A stretch of DNA of 64,000 nt from Paraburkholderia aspalathi (GCF_900116445.1 NZ_FPBH01000002.1:492680-556679); one strand, 5' to 3'. Positions 44,972 through 53,697 are shown, counted from the stretch's first letter. Notes: a model not told the origin generated them from the sequence alone. Numbers and translations: made by a program.

Positions 44972-46762
44972 TTAAGGAACCGGCGGGAAGTGCCGCTTGC
45001 CGGCGTGGATTGGCAAGCGCCGGAAGCGTTCTTTCTTGTGCTCTTCGTCGAAGTGGGCAAGAGACGGCTTGACCAGATCGCTGCGCGACACAATGCCGAC
45101 CAATTGCAACGTTTCGGAGTCCGTGACTACCGGCAAGCGTTCGAGACCTTGCACCGCAAGCCGCGTTGCGACGAGCCGGCAGGTTTCGCTCGGCAATGCA
45201 AATGCGGGAGAACGGTGGCGCAACACGTCAACGAGGCGCGAATCGAGCGCATCCGCTGCCTCGTCATCGCGCATTTTTTCCAGTAGCGCGCGATCGACCA
45301 CACCCTCCAGCATGCCTTGACGCACGACCGGATAGGCGCGATGTCTCTGCGTCGCGCCGAAGTACGTTGCTAGCGCTTCACTCACGGACATATCGCCATC
45401 GATTGTCTCGACCGTACGCGACATCACCTCATCGACGTGGTGGCGCTCAAGCGGATCGACGCCGTATTCCCGGTAGATGTGATAACCACGCCGGGCGATT
45501 TTCTCGGTCATGATGGAGCGCTTCATGACGACCGTCGCAAACCCGTGTGCGATCAGCGTCGCGGCGAGCAGCGGCAGCAATGCGTTGCTGTCGTGCGTAA
45601 GGCCGAAAGCGAACACGATTGCGGTCAACGGCGCGCCCAAGGTAGCGCCAAGCGTGGCCGCCATGCAGACGAGCGGCCACTGGGCAGGTTCGCCGCCCGG
45701 CAGCACGTGGCCGAGCACGACGCCGAGCCCTGCGCCCAACATGAGCAACGGCGCGAGCACGCCACCTGAAGTGCCCGAGCCCAACGCCACGACCCAGATG
45801 ATCGCCTTCACGATCAGAATCGCCAGCGCGATCTGGATTGCAATGTGCTGATGCAACAGGTCACCGATCACGTCGTAGCCAACGCCCAGCGCGCGAGGTT
45901 CGAGAAAGCCGCCGATACCGACAACGAGGCCGCCGAGCGCGGGCCACCACATCCAGTGAATGGGCAGCTTGCCGAACAGGTCTTCGGTCTTGTACAACGC
46001 GGCCGACAGGCCCGATGCAAGCGCGCCGGACAACAAGCCCGCAATGACGCAGGACACCAGCGACAGCGCGCCGGGAGGCGCAGTCTCAAGCGGAAACAGC
46101 GGCCCCGTGCCGAAGAATGCCGCACGCGCAAAACCCGCAACTGCGCACGCAAGTGCGACCGGCAGAAAACTGCGCGGACGCCATTCGAACAGCAACAGCT
46201 CGACTGCCAGCAACACGGCCGCCACCGGCGTGCCGAAGACCGCTGTCATGCCCGCCGCGGCGCCGGCAACCAGCAGCGTCTTACGTTCCGCGGACGTGAC
46301 CTTCACGCACTGCGCGATCAGCGACCCCAGCGCGCCGCCTGTCATGATGATCGGGCCTTCCGCGCCGAACGGCCCGCCGCTGCCGATCACAATGCCGGAC
46401 GACAGTGGTTTGAGAATCGCCACTTTCGGCGACATGCGGCTCTTGCCGAACAGGATGGCTTCGATCGCTTCGGGAATGCCATGTCCACGGATCTTTTCCG
46501 AACCGTAACGGGCCATGAATCCGACGATGAGACCGCCGATCACCGGGATGATCACCACCCAGATACCCAACGTGTTGAGGGCCGGCGAGCGCTCCGCAAA
46601 CGAAAATTGCTGGAAGAAAAACAGATTGGTGAACAGATGAATCAGGCTCAGCAGCACGAACGCCGCAAGCGTGCTGAGCGCACCAATTGCCGCGGCGAGT
46701 GCGGAAATACCGGGAAGCCGCGCGTTGGTGGAAAAGTCGCGCTTATGGGTATCGAGACTCAT
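44972..46762 (-). CDS. ClC-family chloride channel/antiporter with CBS domains
   Basis: The 596-residue protein has about 10-12 membrane segments with the ClC signatures: GSGGPFGAEGP, which retains the gating glutamate of the GREGP motif, and SGGVLAPLLMLGAGLG. A C-terminal CBS pair follows (about residues 445-570, HVDEVMSRTVETIDGDMSV and GLERLPVVTDSETLQLVGIVSRSDL). It should move chloride in the inner membrane with nucleotide regulation by the CBS domains. It starts 6 bp after the MarR stop in the same direction, so MarR controls it directly. Confidence 0.92.
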   Translation of the reverse strand: MSLDTHKRDFSTNARLPGISALAAAIGALSTLAAFVLLSLIHLFTNLFFFQQFSFAERSPALNTLGIWVVIIPVIGGLIVGFMARYGSEKIRGHGIPEAIEAILFGKSRMSPKVAILKPLSSGIVIGSGGPFGAEGPIIMTGGALGSLIAQCVKVTSAERKTLLVAGAAAGMTAVFGTPVAAVLLAVELLLFEWRPRSFLPVALACAVAGFARAAFFGTGPLFPLETAPPGALSLVSCVIAGLLSGALASGLSAALYKTEDLFGKLPIHWMWWPALGGLVVGIGGFLEPRALGVGYDVIGDLLHQHIAIQIALAILIVKAIIWVVALGSGTSGGVLAPLLMLGAGLGVVLGHVLPGGEPAQWPLVCMAATLGATLGAPLTAIVFAFGLTHDSNALLPLLAATLIAHGFATVVMKRSIMTEKIARRGYHIYREYGVDPLERHHVDEVMSRTVETIDGDMSVSEALATYFGATQRHRAYPVVRQGMLEGVVDRALLEKMRDDEAADALDSRLVDVLRHRSPAFALPSETCRLVATRLAVQGLERLPVVTDSETLQLVGIVSRSDLVKPSLAHFDEEHKKERFRRLPIHAGKRHFPPVP

Positions 46763-46768
46763 GGCGAC

Positions 46769-47182
46769 TCAAACATCGATCTGGGGAACACTGAACGTGC
46801 CCTTGAGCGACTTCAGTTCGGCACGGTGCATCTCGGCGAGGCGGGCCAGCAGTTGCTCGCCTGCTTTCAACAAATGAACCTCGACCTGGCGACGGTCCGT
46901 CTCACTGACCTTTCTGCGGACCAGTTCGAGCGCCTCGCAGCGGGACACGAGCGCGACCACGCCGTGATGCTGCGCCTGAAGCCGTTCCGCAAGCTCGCCG
47001 ACGGTCGCCCAGTCACGCTCCGGATAACCCTTGATATGCAGGAGCAACAGATACTGCAACGGTGTGATGCCTTCACCCTGCGCGGCCTGCTCAGAAAAAC
47101 GCTCGAAGCGACGCATCTGGTAGCGAAACTCGGACAGTTGCTCGAAGTTCGCCTTGGTCAAGCCGCGCGTGAGTGTTTTCAT
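46769..47182 (-). CDS. MarR-family transcriptional regulator
   Basis: The 137-residue protein has a winged helix typical of MarR: GITPLQYLLLLHIKGYPERDWATVGELAERLQAQHHGVVALVSRCE, then VRRKVSETDRRQVEVHLL wing. It is read ahead of the ClC gene. A perfect 15-bp dyad (47218-47232) lies 36 bp before its start, so it should repress itself. A second, near-identical site lies before the HPP-CBS gene. Ligand unknown; MarR proteins of this type respond to phenolics or oxidants. Confidence 0.92.
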   Translation of the reverse strand: MKTLTRGLTKANFEQLSEFRYQMRRFERFSEQAAQGEGITPLQYLLLLHIKGYPERDWATVGELAERLQAQHHGVVALVSRCEALELVRRKVSETDRRQVEVHLLKAGEQLLARLAEMHRAELKSLKGTFSVPQIDV

Positions 47183-47217
47183 CAGAGTGCCGTGGAGAAA
47201 TAGGTGATGCGAAATTC

Positions 47218-47232
47218 TATCACGTCGTGATA
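47218..47232. promoter_or_regulatory. MarR operator upstream of the MarR-ClC operon
   Basis: TATCACG (47218-47224) and CGTGATA (47226-47232) are exact complements around a single T, 36 bp before the MarR start codon. The AT-rich flank (ATTTATG) fits a promoter -10 region. A second site with 13 of 15 identical bases lies at 48542-48556. Confidence 0.7.
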
Positions 47233-47282
47233 TTTATGCATGTACTCACGCGCAAGTACCTACGATAGTGCGATTGCTTTTG

Positions 47283-48446
47283 CTATGCCGCGTGTCGCTG
47301 CCTGGCGTAAGCCTGGCGATAGAGTCCCGCGATGAGGTCGGCCTGCGTGATCATTCCTGCAAGCCTCTGATTCGAGTCCAGAACCGGGATGTGATGATGC
47401 CCGTAGTTCGCGAACACCGGCACCAGCTCGACGATCGGTGTCGCCGCGTCGACCGTGTGAACGTCGACGTTCATCAACGCACCGACGAGCGGTGCCGGCG
47501 TGATGCTGCGCCGGAACCAGCGTTGCACGGGGGACGACAAACCGGCCCCTTTGCTATACGCCCGTTTGTCGACAAGGTCGGCGCGAGTCACGATGCCGAT
47601 TACGTGCTGTCTCTCGTCAGTGACCGGGAGCGCCTTGATATGGCGCTGTTTCAGCAGACTCCATGCTGCCGACGCTCTCGTGTTCGCCGATACGGCGACC
47701 AGCGAGCGCGACATGATGTCCGCGCACGTCAGTTCATTGAACGTGCGGGCGTAGGCCTGCAACTGAACGTCGCGCAGCAGGGACTCCAGATCGTCCGTGT
47801 CGATATCGAGCAATTCCCCGCGCCGGTTCAGCACCGCCTCGAGGTCCGCGCGCGTGAAACCTTCGTTCGAGGCCGCAGACGATGCGGCCGCGCCTTTGCC
47901 CGAACTCTGCGCGACGTGCGGATATCGATGCCCGGTCGCAGCGTGGTAGACGATAGCCGCGCACAGCAGCATCACGGACTGGATCGCAATAGGTTCGGCA
48001 ACAAAGCGGTAGCCCAGTGCATGCACGGCCGGACCGCCCAGGACCGCGGTCAGGGCGACCGCGCCCGATGGGGGGTGAACGCACCGCAGCGCGAACATCG
48101 CACAGATCGCCAGCGAGACGGCCAAAGCAGCGGCGCCTAACGGATCGGCGATCCAGCTTGCACAGGCAACGCCAACCGTCGCGGAGACGATATTGCCGCC
48201 GATGATGGACCACGGTTGCGCAAGTGGACTGGCGGGCACCGCGAACAGCAGCACAGCCGACGCGCCCATTGGCGCGACCAGGAGCGGAATGTTTGCCGCT
48301 GGTCCGAGAAGAACGTGCATTGTCCCGCCGGTGAACGCAATCCCTAGCAATGCACCGAGACACGATCTCAGGCGTTCCGGCCACCGCACAGCGATGGGAT
48401 GAGGAGCGAAGCTGGAAAGCCAACGGATGAGGGCGTAGCGGGACAA
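47283..48446 (-). CDS. HPP-family membrane protein with CBS domain pair
   Basis: The 387-residue protein has an N-terminal HPP domain with about four to five membrane segments, including the family motif MHPPSG (here RCVHPPSGAVAL), and a C-terminal CBS pair (about residues 240-370, LTCADIMSRSLVAV and GIVTRADLVDKR). HPP proteins are thought to move small anions such as nitrite, and the CBS pair should sense adenine nucleotides. Like the ClC channel it joins membrane transport with CBS control, and its promoter shares the MarR site. The start at 48446 is supported by a hydrophobic N-terminus. Confidence 0.87.
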   Translation of the reverse strand: MSRYALIRWLSSFAPHPIAVRWPERLRSCLGALLGIAFTGGTMHVLLGPAANIPLLVAPMGASAVLLFAVPASPLAQPWSIIGGNIVSATVGVACASWIADPLGAAALAVSLAICAMFALRCVHPPSGAVALTAVLGGPAVHALGYRFVAEPIAIQSVMLLCAAIVYHAATGHRYPHVAQSSGKGAAASSAASNEGFTRADLEAVLNRRGELLDIDTDDLESLLRDVQLQAYARTFNELTCADIMSRSLVAVSANTRASAAWSLLKQRHIKALPVTDERQHVIGIVTRADLVDKRAYSKGAGLSSPVQRWFRRSITPAPLVGALMNVDVHTVDAATPIVELVPVFANYGHHHIPVLDSNQRLAGMITQADLIAGLYRQAYARQRHAA

Positions 48447-48541
48447 GGTTTAGATGGGAAAGTTGGCGGGTATCACGTGGGATTGGACTGCACCTTAAGG
48501 TGCAAATCCTCACGAAATGAAAGTGCGTCTCGCTAGCATTA

Positions 48542-48556
48542 TATCTCGTTGTGATA
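48542..48556. promoter_or_regulatory. Second MarR-like operator, upstream of the HPP-CBS gene
   Basis: TATCTCGTTGTGATA differs from the MarR operator at 47218 (TATCACGTCGTGATA) at only two positions. It lies 96 bp before the HPP-CBS start in an AT-rich patch (GCATTATA before, TAAAAG after). This suggests one MarR repressor for both units. Confidence 0.6.
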
Positions 48557-48644
48557 TAAAAGTCCGTTCCGCGCCGCCACGCCCTGATAGCACTGGCCTT
48601 GCCACGCGGATGCCGCGCCCCGCTCCGACGCGCTCGATCCGGAT

Positions 48645-49400
48645 TTACCGCGCGGTCCATCCCCCGTCGATGACCAGATTTGCGCCAGACATGTAGGCCG
48701 AGTCGTCGCTCGCCAGAAAGACTGCGGCGCCGGCTACTTCGTCAGGAGAACCAATTCGGCCCAGCACCGTCGCAGCTTCGAAAGAGCGTCGCAGACCGGC
48801 CGGATCGGCGCTGCTGGAAAACACGTCCTCCAGCAATTGCGTCGTGACGGGTCCGGGACAAAGGCAGTTCACCCGAATACCTTGACGACCGTGGTCGATC
48901 GCCATCGCCTTTGTCAACATCACCACCCCGCCCTTCGAGGCACAGTAGGCCGCCACATTGGCCTCGCCTACGAGTCCCAGTTCGGATGCAATGTTAATGA
49001 TGACGCCCCGACCGCGCCGTTGCATCGCCGGGATGATGGCTTTCGAACATAGGAAAACGCCCTTCAGGTTAACGGCCATCAGCTGGTCCCATTCCGCAAC
49101 GCTCGTATCGAGAACAGTTTTCGCGAATTCGATGCCGGCGTTGTTAACCAGTATGTCCACGTTTCCGAATCGTGCTTCAGCGAGGCGGACCATTTCGCTC
49201 ACATCGGGTTCCAGCGACACATCCGCACGAACGTAGCAGGCTTCGCCGCCCGAGGCGCACAGCGCGTCTGCCTCGGCGGTCGCGTCTGTTACGTCGGCAA
49301 GCACCACCTTTGCTCCTTCGGCCACGAACCTTTCCGCAATTGCATATCCAATGCCTCGTTGAGCACCCGTAATCAGGGCAACGCGGTCTTTCAGTCTCAT
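48645..49400 (-). CDS. Short-chain dehydrogenase/reductase
   Basis: The 251-residue SDR has VALITGAQRGIGYAIA, NNAGIEFAKT, a catalytic Ser in NIASELG, and Tyr/Lys in AYCASKGG (Y-x-x-x-K with C and A between). The C-terminus YMSGANLVIDGGWTAR is the 3-oxoacyl-ACP-reductase/glucose-dehydrogenase type. The start at 49400 fits the family; longer in-frame starts at 49415 and 49433 lack a ribosome binding site. It is divergent from the MmyB-type regulator, with an inverted repeat between them. Substrate unknown. Confidence 0.92.
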   Translation of the reverse strand: MRLKDRVALITGAQRGIGYAIAERFVAEGAKVVLADVTDATAEADALCASGGEACYVRADVSLEPDVSEMVRLAEARFGNVDILVNNAGIEFAKTVLDTSVAEWDQLMAVNLKGVFLCSKAIIPAMQRRGRGVIINIASELGLVGEANVAAYCASKGGVVMLTKAMAIDHGRQGIRVNCLCPGPVTTQLLEDVFSSSADPAGLRRSFEAATVLGRIGSPDEVAGAAVFLASDDSAYMSGANLVIDGGWTAR

Positions 49401-49573
49401 GTCGTTCTCTCGCATAAACGGGGTGAGCGTCATGGTATCAGCCGAGATCGCCTTGATTCTCTGAGGCAGTTGGGGCCGTCATACACGTACGCCGAAGCAC
49501 CCTTCTCGCGCGATGCCGATGTGAAACCCTTCCGAATTCGATTGATTGCGAGCGACGTACGAGGCAGAATCAT

Positions 49574-49616
49574 CCTGTTAAATTGATGACACTATCCGGG
49601 TATACGTCTTAACAGG
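49574..49616. promoter_or_regulatory. Spaced inverted repeat between SDR and MmyB-type regulator
   Basis: CCTGTTAA (49574-49581) and TTAACAGG (49609-49616) are exact complements separated by 27 bp, ending six bp before the regulator's start codon. The interval holds TATCCGGGTATACG. It may be an autoregulatory site. Confidence 0.4.
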
Positions 49617-49622
49617 TTAAGC

Positions 49623-50477
49623 ATGGCCCAAGTGAGCGACGACGAAAGCAGCAACCGGCTCGGCAACTATCTGAAGAACCGGCGGACCAAGCTCGATCCC
49701 GCGTCCTTCGGCATTTCCGGTGGCCGGCGGCGCACGGCCGGACTACGCCGCGAAGAGGTGGCGCAGCGCGCCAATATCAGCGCGGCCTGGTACACGTGGC
49801 TGGAGCAGGGGCGCGGCGGCAATCCGTCAGCGGACGTGCTGGACCGCATTGCGAAGGCACTCATGCTGACCGAAGTCGAGCGCGAACACGTGTTCCTGCT
49901 CGGCCTCGGCCATCCGCCCGAAGTCCGTTATCGCGGAGGTGACGCAATCACGCCGCGACTGCAGCGCCTGCTCGACGCACTGCCCTACAGTCCGGCAATC
50001 GTCAGGACTGCGACGTGGGATGTGGTTGCGTGGAACCGCGCGGCCGCGACCGTGCTCACCGACTACGGCTCCCTGCCACCCGAACAACGCAACGTCCTGC
50101 GCATGATCTTCTGCGATCCGCGCGTCCGTGCCGCGCAGTTCGATTGGACAAGCGTGGCCCGCTTCGTGGTGGGCGCCTTCCGGATCGATGCCGCGCGCGC
50201 AGGCGCCGACGCCGAGGTGGCGCCGCTCGTCGACGAACTGTGCCGCTCAAGTCCCGAGTTCGCCGCCATGTGGCGGGACAATGAAGTACAGACCTACGGC
50301 GAGGGGGTCAAGCGACTGCGCCACCCCGTTCTGGGGCCGATCTCGCTGGAATACTCATCCTTCGCAGTCGACGGGCGGCCAGATCTTCAGATGATCGTCT
50401 ACAACCCGGCGACACCGATCGATCAGGAGCGGATCAGATCCCTGATCGAAGACAAGCAGGCACTTGCAACGAAGTGA
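49623..50477 (+). CDS. XRE-family regulator with MmyB ligand domain
   Basis: The 284-residue protein has an N-terminal helix-turn-helix preceded by the tell-tale GNYLKNRRTKLDPAS and RRRTAGLRREEVAQRANISAAWYTWLEQGRG, then the MmyB-type ligand-binding domain (PYSPAIVRTATWDVVAWNRAA, RFVVGAFRIDAAR, GPISLEYSSFAVDGRPDLQM). Related Streptomyces proteins bind fatty-acid-like ligands. Regulators of this kind are frequent beside SDR genes, as here with the divergent gene at 48645-49400. The start codon at 49623 follows a short AT-rich segment. Confidence 0.92.
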   Translation: MAQVSDDESSNRLGNYLKNRRTKLDPASFGISGGRRRTAGLRREEVAQRANISAAWYTWLEQGRGGNPSADVLDRIAKALMLTEVEREHVFLLGLGHPPEVRYRGGDAITPRLQRLLDALPYSPAIVRTATWDVVAWNRAAATVLTDYGSLPPEQRNVLRMIFCDPRVRAAQFDWTSVARFVVGAFRIDAARAGADAEVAPLVDELCRSSPEFAAMWRDNEVQTYGEGVKRLRHPVLGPISLEYSSFAVDGRPDLQMIVYNPATPIDQERIRSLIEDKQALATK

Positions 50478-51024
50478 GCCGGTGCATCCTCGAATCGCGA
50501 GCGTTAGAAGTCATTGAGCCAGCACAGATCTAAACGTGCGTTTCCAACACGTGCCTCAATAGATCGGATTCCGAATGATGGCAACGCCGCCTTTTGTCTG
50601 AACTAATTGCGCAACACGACGTGTAACGGCGAGGTTACGTTCGACGTGACGGGAACACGTAACACCTTGGACGTAACACGCCCCACGCAATGCCGCCACT
50701 GCGTTCTCCCTCTCGCCCGATCTACCCTGTCCAGCAAGACCCTCATCGCCGCACACCACTCAATTTCTGCACTGCGCGTGCGCGGAACATGCCGCGCTCC
50801 GTAACCGGCGCATTGGCTCGGAACTTGCAGCGACCAATTGCCCGAGCAAGCCACATCCGAGCATGGCGCTACCGCGCCAGCTCCAAAATTAATCGAAGGC
50901 GACGCGCACAAACGCGGTCTCGGGCTAGAAAAGCAAACGTTTCTGCAAGACCGATCAGCGGTTTTCCGGGGGCACTGATTACACCTTCCAATCAGGACGC
51001 GATTTCATCGCGAAAGGACTAATC
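50478..51024. other. Long upstream region of the Gly/Ser-repeat gene
   Basis: This 547-bp gap has no convincing gene. At 50616-50680 an ACGTAAC/GTTACG-like element recurs about five times (GTGTAACGG, GGTTACGTTCG, ACGTGACGG, ACACGTAACACC, ACGTAACACG) and could be a cluster of regulator sites. At 50998-51012 CGCGAT and ATCGCG close on TTC, a perfect hairpin directly before the AAAGGAC ribosome binding site of the next gene; it could affect translation or mRNA life. Confidence 0.45.
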
Positions 51025-52485
51025 ATGGCTCCCTTCAAACACACTCTTGTTGCATCGGCGAGCGCACTCCTATGGTGGTCGCTAGCCACTTCTTGTCAGG
51101 CCGGAGACGTCACGACCACACCGCCGCCCTCGTTTACGCAAGGCGGCGGATGGACGACAACCGGACAACCAGGATCGGGATACGCGTGGACAGGAGGCGG
51201 TACCACATCCGGCGCATGGGCCGGCAGCGGTGCGGGTAACGGCTCGGTTTGGGCCGGCGGCTCGGCATGGGGCGGCGGTTTTGGAGACGGCGGTTATGGC
51301 GGCGGCTCGGGTGGCTCCACGGGCTCGGGCGGTTCGGGTGGTGGATACGGAGGTGGATCGGGTGGATCCGGCGGTTCAGGAGGCTCGGGAGGTTCAGGCG
51401 GTGGGAACGGTGGCGGCTCTGGAGACGGCGGCCACGGCGGCTCAGGTGGCGGGTACGGCGGCGGCTCTGGAGGTTCGGGTGGCTCTGGAGGTTCTGGGGG
51501 CTCGGGCGGCTCTGGAGGTTCAGGCGGTGGGAACGGCGGCGGCTCGGGAGACGGTGGCCACGGTGGCTCAGGTGGCGGGTACGGCGGCGGCTCTGGAGGT
51601 TCCGGTGGCTCGGGCGGGTCCGGCGGTTCCGGTGGCTCAGGCGGTTCGGGTGGTGGGAACGGCGGCGGCTCCGGAGACGGTGGCCACGGCGGCTCAGGTG
51701 GCGGGTACGGCGGCGGCTCTGGAGGTTCGGGTGGCTCCGGTGGCTCCGGTGGCTCGGGCGGGTCCGGCGGTTCGGGTGGTGGGAACGGCGGCGGCTCTGG
51801 AGGCTCGGGCGGCTCAGGCGGTGGCAACGGTGGTCACGGCGGCACCAGCGGCTCCGGCGGCTCCAACACTGGCGTTGGCTCCAGCAGCGGCAGTCAGACC
51901 ACCGGCGGCCTGCTTGATCCGATCGTAAACCTGGTCGTCAGCGTCGGCGCGATCAGCGTGCCTATCGTGCCGATCACCGTGGGCAACAACAGTGGTAGCG
52001 GCAATGGCAACGGTGTGGCCAACGGCACAACCGGTGGTTCACACGGCGTCACAGGCGGATCGAGCGGACATAGCACCGGTGGCCTGCTGGCACCTGTGAC
52101 CGCGTTGCTCGGCGGGCTGTCGGTGGCCTCGGTGAACGGCGGCTCGCAAGGCAGCAGCAGCCCTCTCGCACCAGTTACCACCCTGCTCGGTGGACTGACC
52201 GGCGCGTTGGGAGGCGGCACAGCGCAAGGCAGCGGCCCTCTCGCACCGGTTACCACCTTGCTCGGCGGACTAACCGGAGGCCTGGGCGGCGGCACCTCTC
52301 ATGGATCGTCGACGAACACCGCGTCCAATCCGGTTGCACCACTGACCAACCTTGTCGGCACACTGACCGGTGCACTCGGCGGTGCAAGCGGCGGCTCGTC
52401 TCCGCTCGCCCCGTTGACGAACCTACTCGGCGGACTTACAGGCGGACTCGGCGGCGGCAGCACGCCGTCCACACCCAAGCATTAA
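51025..52485 (+). CDS. Exported Gly/Ser-rich repeat protein with C-terminal LLGGLTG repeats
   Basis: The 486-residue protein has a signal peptide (about 27 residues, ending SCQAGD). Residues about 30-290 are almost only Gly and Ser with Asn, Tyr, His and Asp markers. They include a 42-residue unit (N-GGGSGDGGHGG-type lead, Y in the middle, then six SGG triplets) present nearly three times; the repeats also exist at DNA level as about 126-bp units. Residues about 295-480 carry five hydrophobic repeats (APVTTLLGGLTG-like) between Gly/Ser/Asn spacers. I know no defined function. A surface or matrix protein, or collagen-like filament, is inferred. The GC-rich repeats could vary by slippage. Confidence 0.85.
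   Translation: MAPFKHTLVASASALLWWSLATSCQAGDVTTTPPPSFTQGGGWTTTGQPGSGYAWTGGGTTSGAWAGSGAGNGSVWAGGSAWGGGFGDGGYGGGSGGSTGSGGSGGGYGGGSGGSGGSGGSGGSGGGNGGGSGDGGHGGSGGGYGGGSGGSGGSGGSGGSGGSGGSGGGNGGGSGDGGHGGSGGGYGGGSGGSGGSGGSGGSGGSGGSGGGNGGGSGDGGHGGSGGGYGGGSGGSGGSGGSGGSGGSGGSGGGNGGGSGGSGGSGGGNGGHGGTSGSGGSNTGVGSSSGSQTTGGLLDPIVNLVVSVGAISVPIVPITVGNNSGSGNGNGVANGTTGGSHGVTGGSSGHSTGGLLAPVTALLGGLSVASVNGGSQGSSSPLAPVTTLLGGLTGALGGGTAQGSGPLAPVTTLLGGLTGGLGGGTSHGSSTNTASNPVAPLTNLVGTLTGALGGASGGSSPLAPLTNLLGGLTGGLGGGSTPSTPKH
51391..51790 (+). repeat. About 126-bp tandem repeats in the Gly/Ser gene
   Basis: Three consecutive units of about 126 bp each begin with GGTGGGAACGG and contain GGAGACGG, CCACGG, GGGTACGG and a run of SGG codons. 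They are highly similar but differ by synonymous changes (TCT/TCG/TCC), which speaks for older duplication rather than a very recent one. Copy number may vary between isolates. Confidence 0.7.
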
Positions 52486-52792
52486 TCCGCAATGCGAGGT
52501 GCCCCGGGGGGCACCTCCAGCGCGACCTCGTGGGTGCAACAGAAAGACGGCCGGACCTGACTGGCATCACAGCCTTACAACGTCAGGCCCGGCGCATTCA
52601 TACGAGTCAACCCGCACGATACGTCACACGCTGCATCTGCTGGCCGCTGACTACGCGAGACAATCTCCACGAAGTCGGGCGCGGTCAACCCGGCACAGCT
52701 TCGCGAGCGCCACGGCGCATGACCGGCTCGCGCCGAAGCGGGCCCGCGGGATCGTTACAATGCCCGGATGAATCCCCCCTCAACTGAATCGA
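52486..52792 (+). terminator. Gap after the Gly/Ser gene with a strong hairpin
   Basis: About 11 bp after the stop, GAGGTGCC (52496-52503) and GGCACCTC (52510-52517) are exact complements around CCGGGG. No T-run follows, so it may be a factor-dependent terminator or an mRNA-end stem. The rest of this 307-bp gap (to 52792) shows nothing I can support; the open frames in it have no recognisable features. Confidence 0.45.
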
Positions 52793-53506
52793 ATGCGCCA
52801 CATGCTGACCTCCTATTACTGGAGTGACGACGCTATTCGCAGCCGAAGCGTGAGCGACATCGTGCTATCAGGCACCGTCGACGTCCCTATGCCCCCTGTT
52901 CGTCTGCTTGCGGATTGGGAGCGAGAGATCTCGTCGCATCTGGTCCTGGAACCCGGGGACGTCGAGCCGATGCCGTTGCCGCGAGCGCGGGCGCGCTGGC
53001 CGGACTACACGCGCTGCGTGCAGGCCGTGTCCGATTGGACGCACGCGCTTGGACTGCCTGAGGTGCTTGCCGCCAGTGACGTCGCCCTCATGGCCTGCCG
53101 CGGCGCGCGGTATCACCATGACGGTGCGCAATATGGCGACGCGGCCTTCTGCAATCTCTTCATGAGCGAGGACCGAGGTCTGGACTTGCACTTTCCCGCT
53201 CTGGGCCGGCGGATTCCTCTGACCCGGGGAACGGTTGTGATATTCGATACTGGCCAGCCTCATGGCGTCATCCAGCGCGGCAGCAGTGGTTTTAACGCGG
53301 CCGACTTCCCGCCGGACCAGGATTGGATCCAGATATTCCTGACCTGGGAGCTTCTCATCGAAAATGCTCATGTGGGGCACGCACTGAAGGTGGCCTTCGA
53401 CGTTGCCCCTTCGACCTCGCCGCAACCGGATACCGAGCAAGTCCAGCTGAACGGCGAACAGGTGATTGTGTGTCCGGACTCGGGTCGTTGGTCCCGGGCT
53501 GGCTAG
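52793..53506 (+). CDS. 2-oxoglutarate/Fe(II)-oxygenase-like protein, unassigned
   Basis: I do not recognise a named family for this 237-residue protein. It carries the ligand pattern of 2-oxoglutarate/Fe(II) oxygenases: His-x-Asp in CRGARYHHDGAQYGD, a distal His in FDTGQPHG and an Arg shortly after (VIQRGS) that could hold 2-oxoglutarate. The strand pattern between them (FCNLFMSEDRGLDLHFP, IPLTRGTVVIF) fits a jelly-roll. No signal peptide is present. The start could also be the ATG at 52802; neither has a clear ribosome binding site. It lies 191 bp before PpnP on the same strand. Confidence 0.6.
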   Translation: MRHMLTSYYWSDDAIRSRSVSDIVLSGTVDVPMPPVRLLADWEREISSHLVLEPGDVEPMPLPRARARWPDYTRCVQAVSDWTHALGLPEVLAASDVALMACRGARYHHDGAQYGDAAFCNLFMSEDRGLDLHFPALGRRIPLTRGTVVIFDTGQPHGVIQRGSSGFNAADFPPDQDWIQIFLTWELLIENAHVGHALKVAFDVAPSTSPQPDTEQVQLNGEQVIVCPDSGRWSRAG

Positions 53507-53697
53507 TCGTCAGGATCACGTCGCAGCGTTGCCCTGACACGCACGTGGGTTAGCGGCTGACGCCGTCGGCCGCCTGTATGATGGCGAACTTGCGTCCGAC
53601 GAAAGCCCGCGCCGGCGGTCCGCGCAGATCGCGCACCGCCCGCTGCCGCCTCGCGGCGCGAATGCATCCATTCACGATGACCCAAAGGAAGACCGCC

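Noticed and set aside
45845..47203. 452-residue plus-strand frame
   Set aside because: Antisense to the ClC and MarR genes; no recognisable motif, His/Arg/Gln-rich as expected from reverse reading of GC-rich genes.
51391..51790. Possible CRISPR array in the 126-bp repeats
   Set aside because: Units are in-frame coding repeats of a Gly/Ser protein, with no unique spacers and no cas genes in the window.
51294..51827. Minus-strand open frame with Pro/Glu-rich PEPPEPP repeats
   Set aside because: It is the exact antisense of the Gly/Ser repeat gene; (SGG)n codons read as Pro/Glu on the other strand. It has no start signals, signal peptide or family.
51230..51928. Two further plus-strand long frames inside the Gly/Ser gene
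   Set aside because: They are frame-shifted shadows of the repeat; Ala/Val- or Arg/Trp-rich output has no sense as protein, and the signal peptide is only in the frame from 51025.
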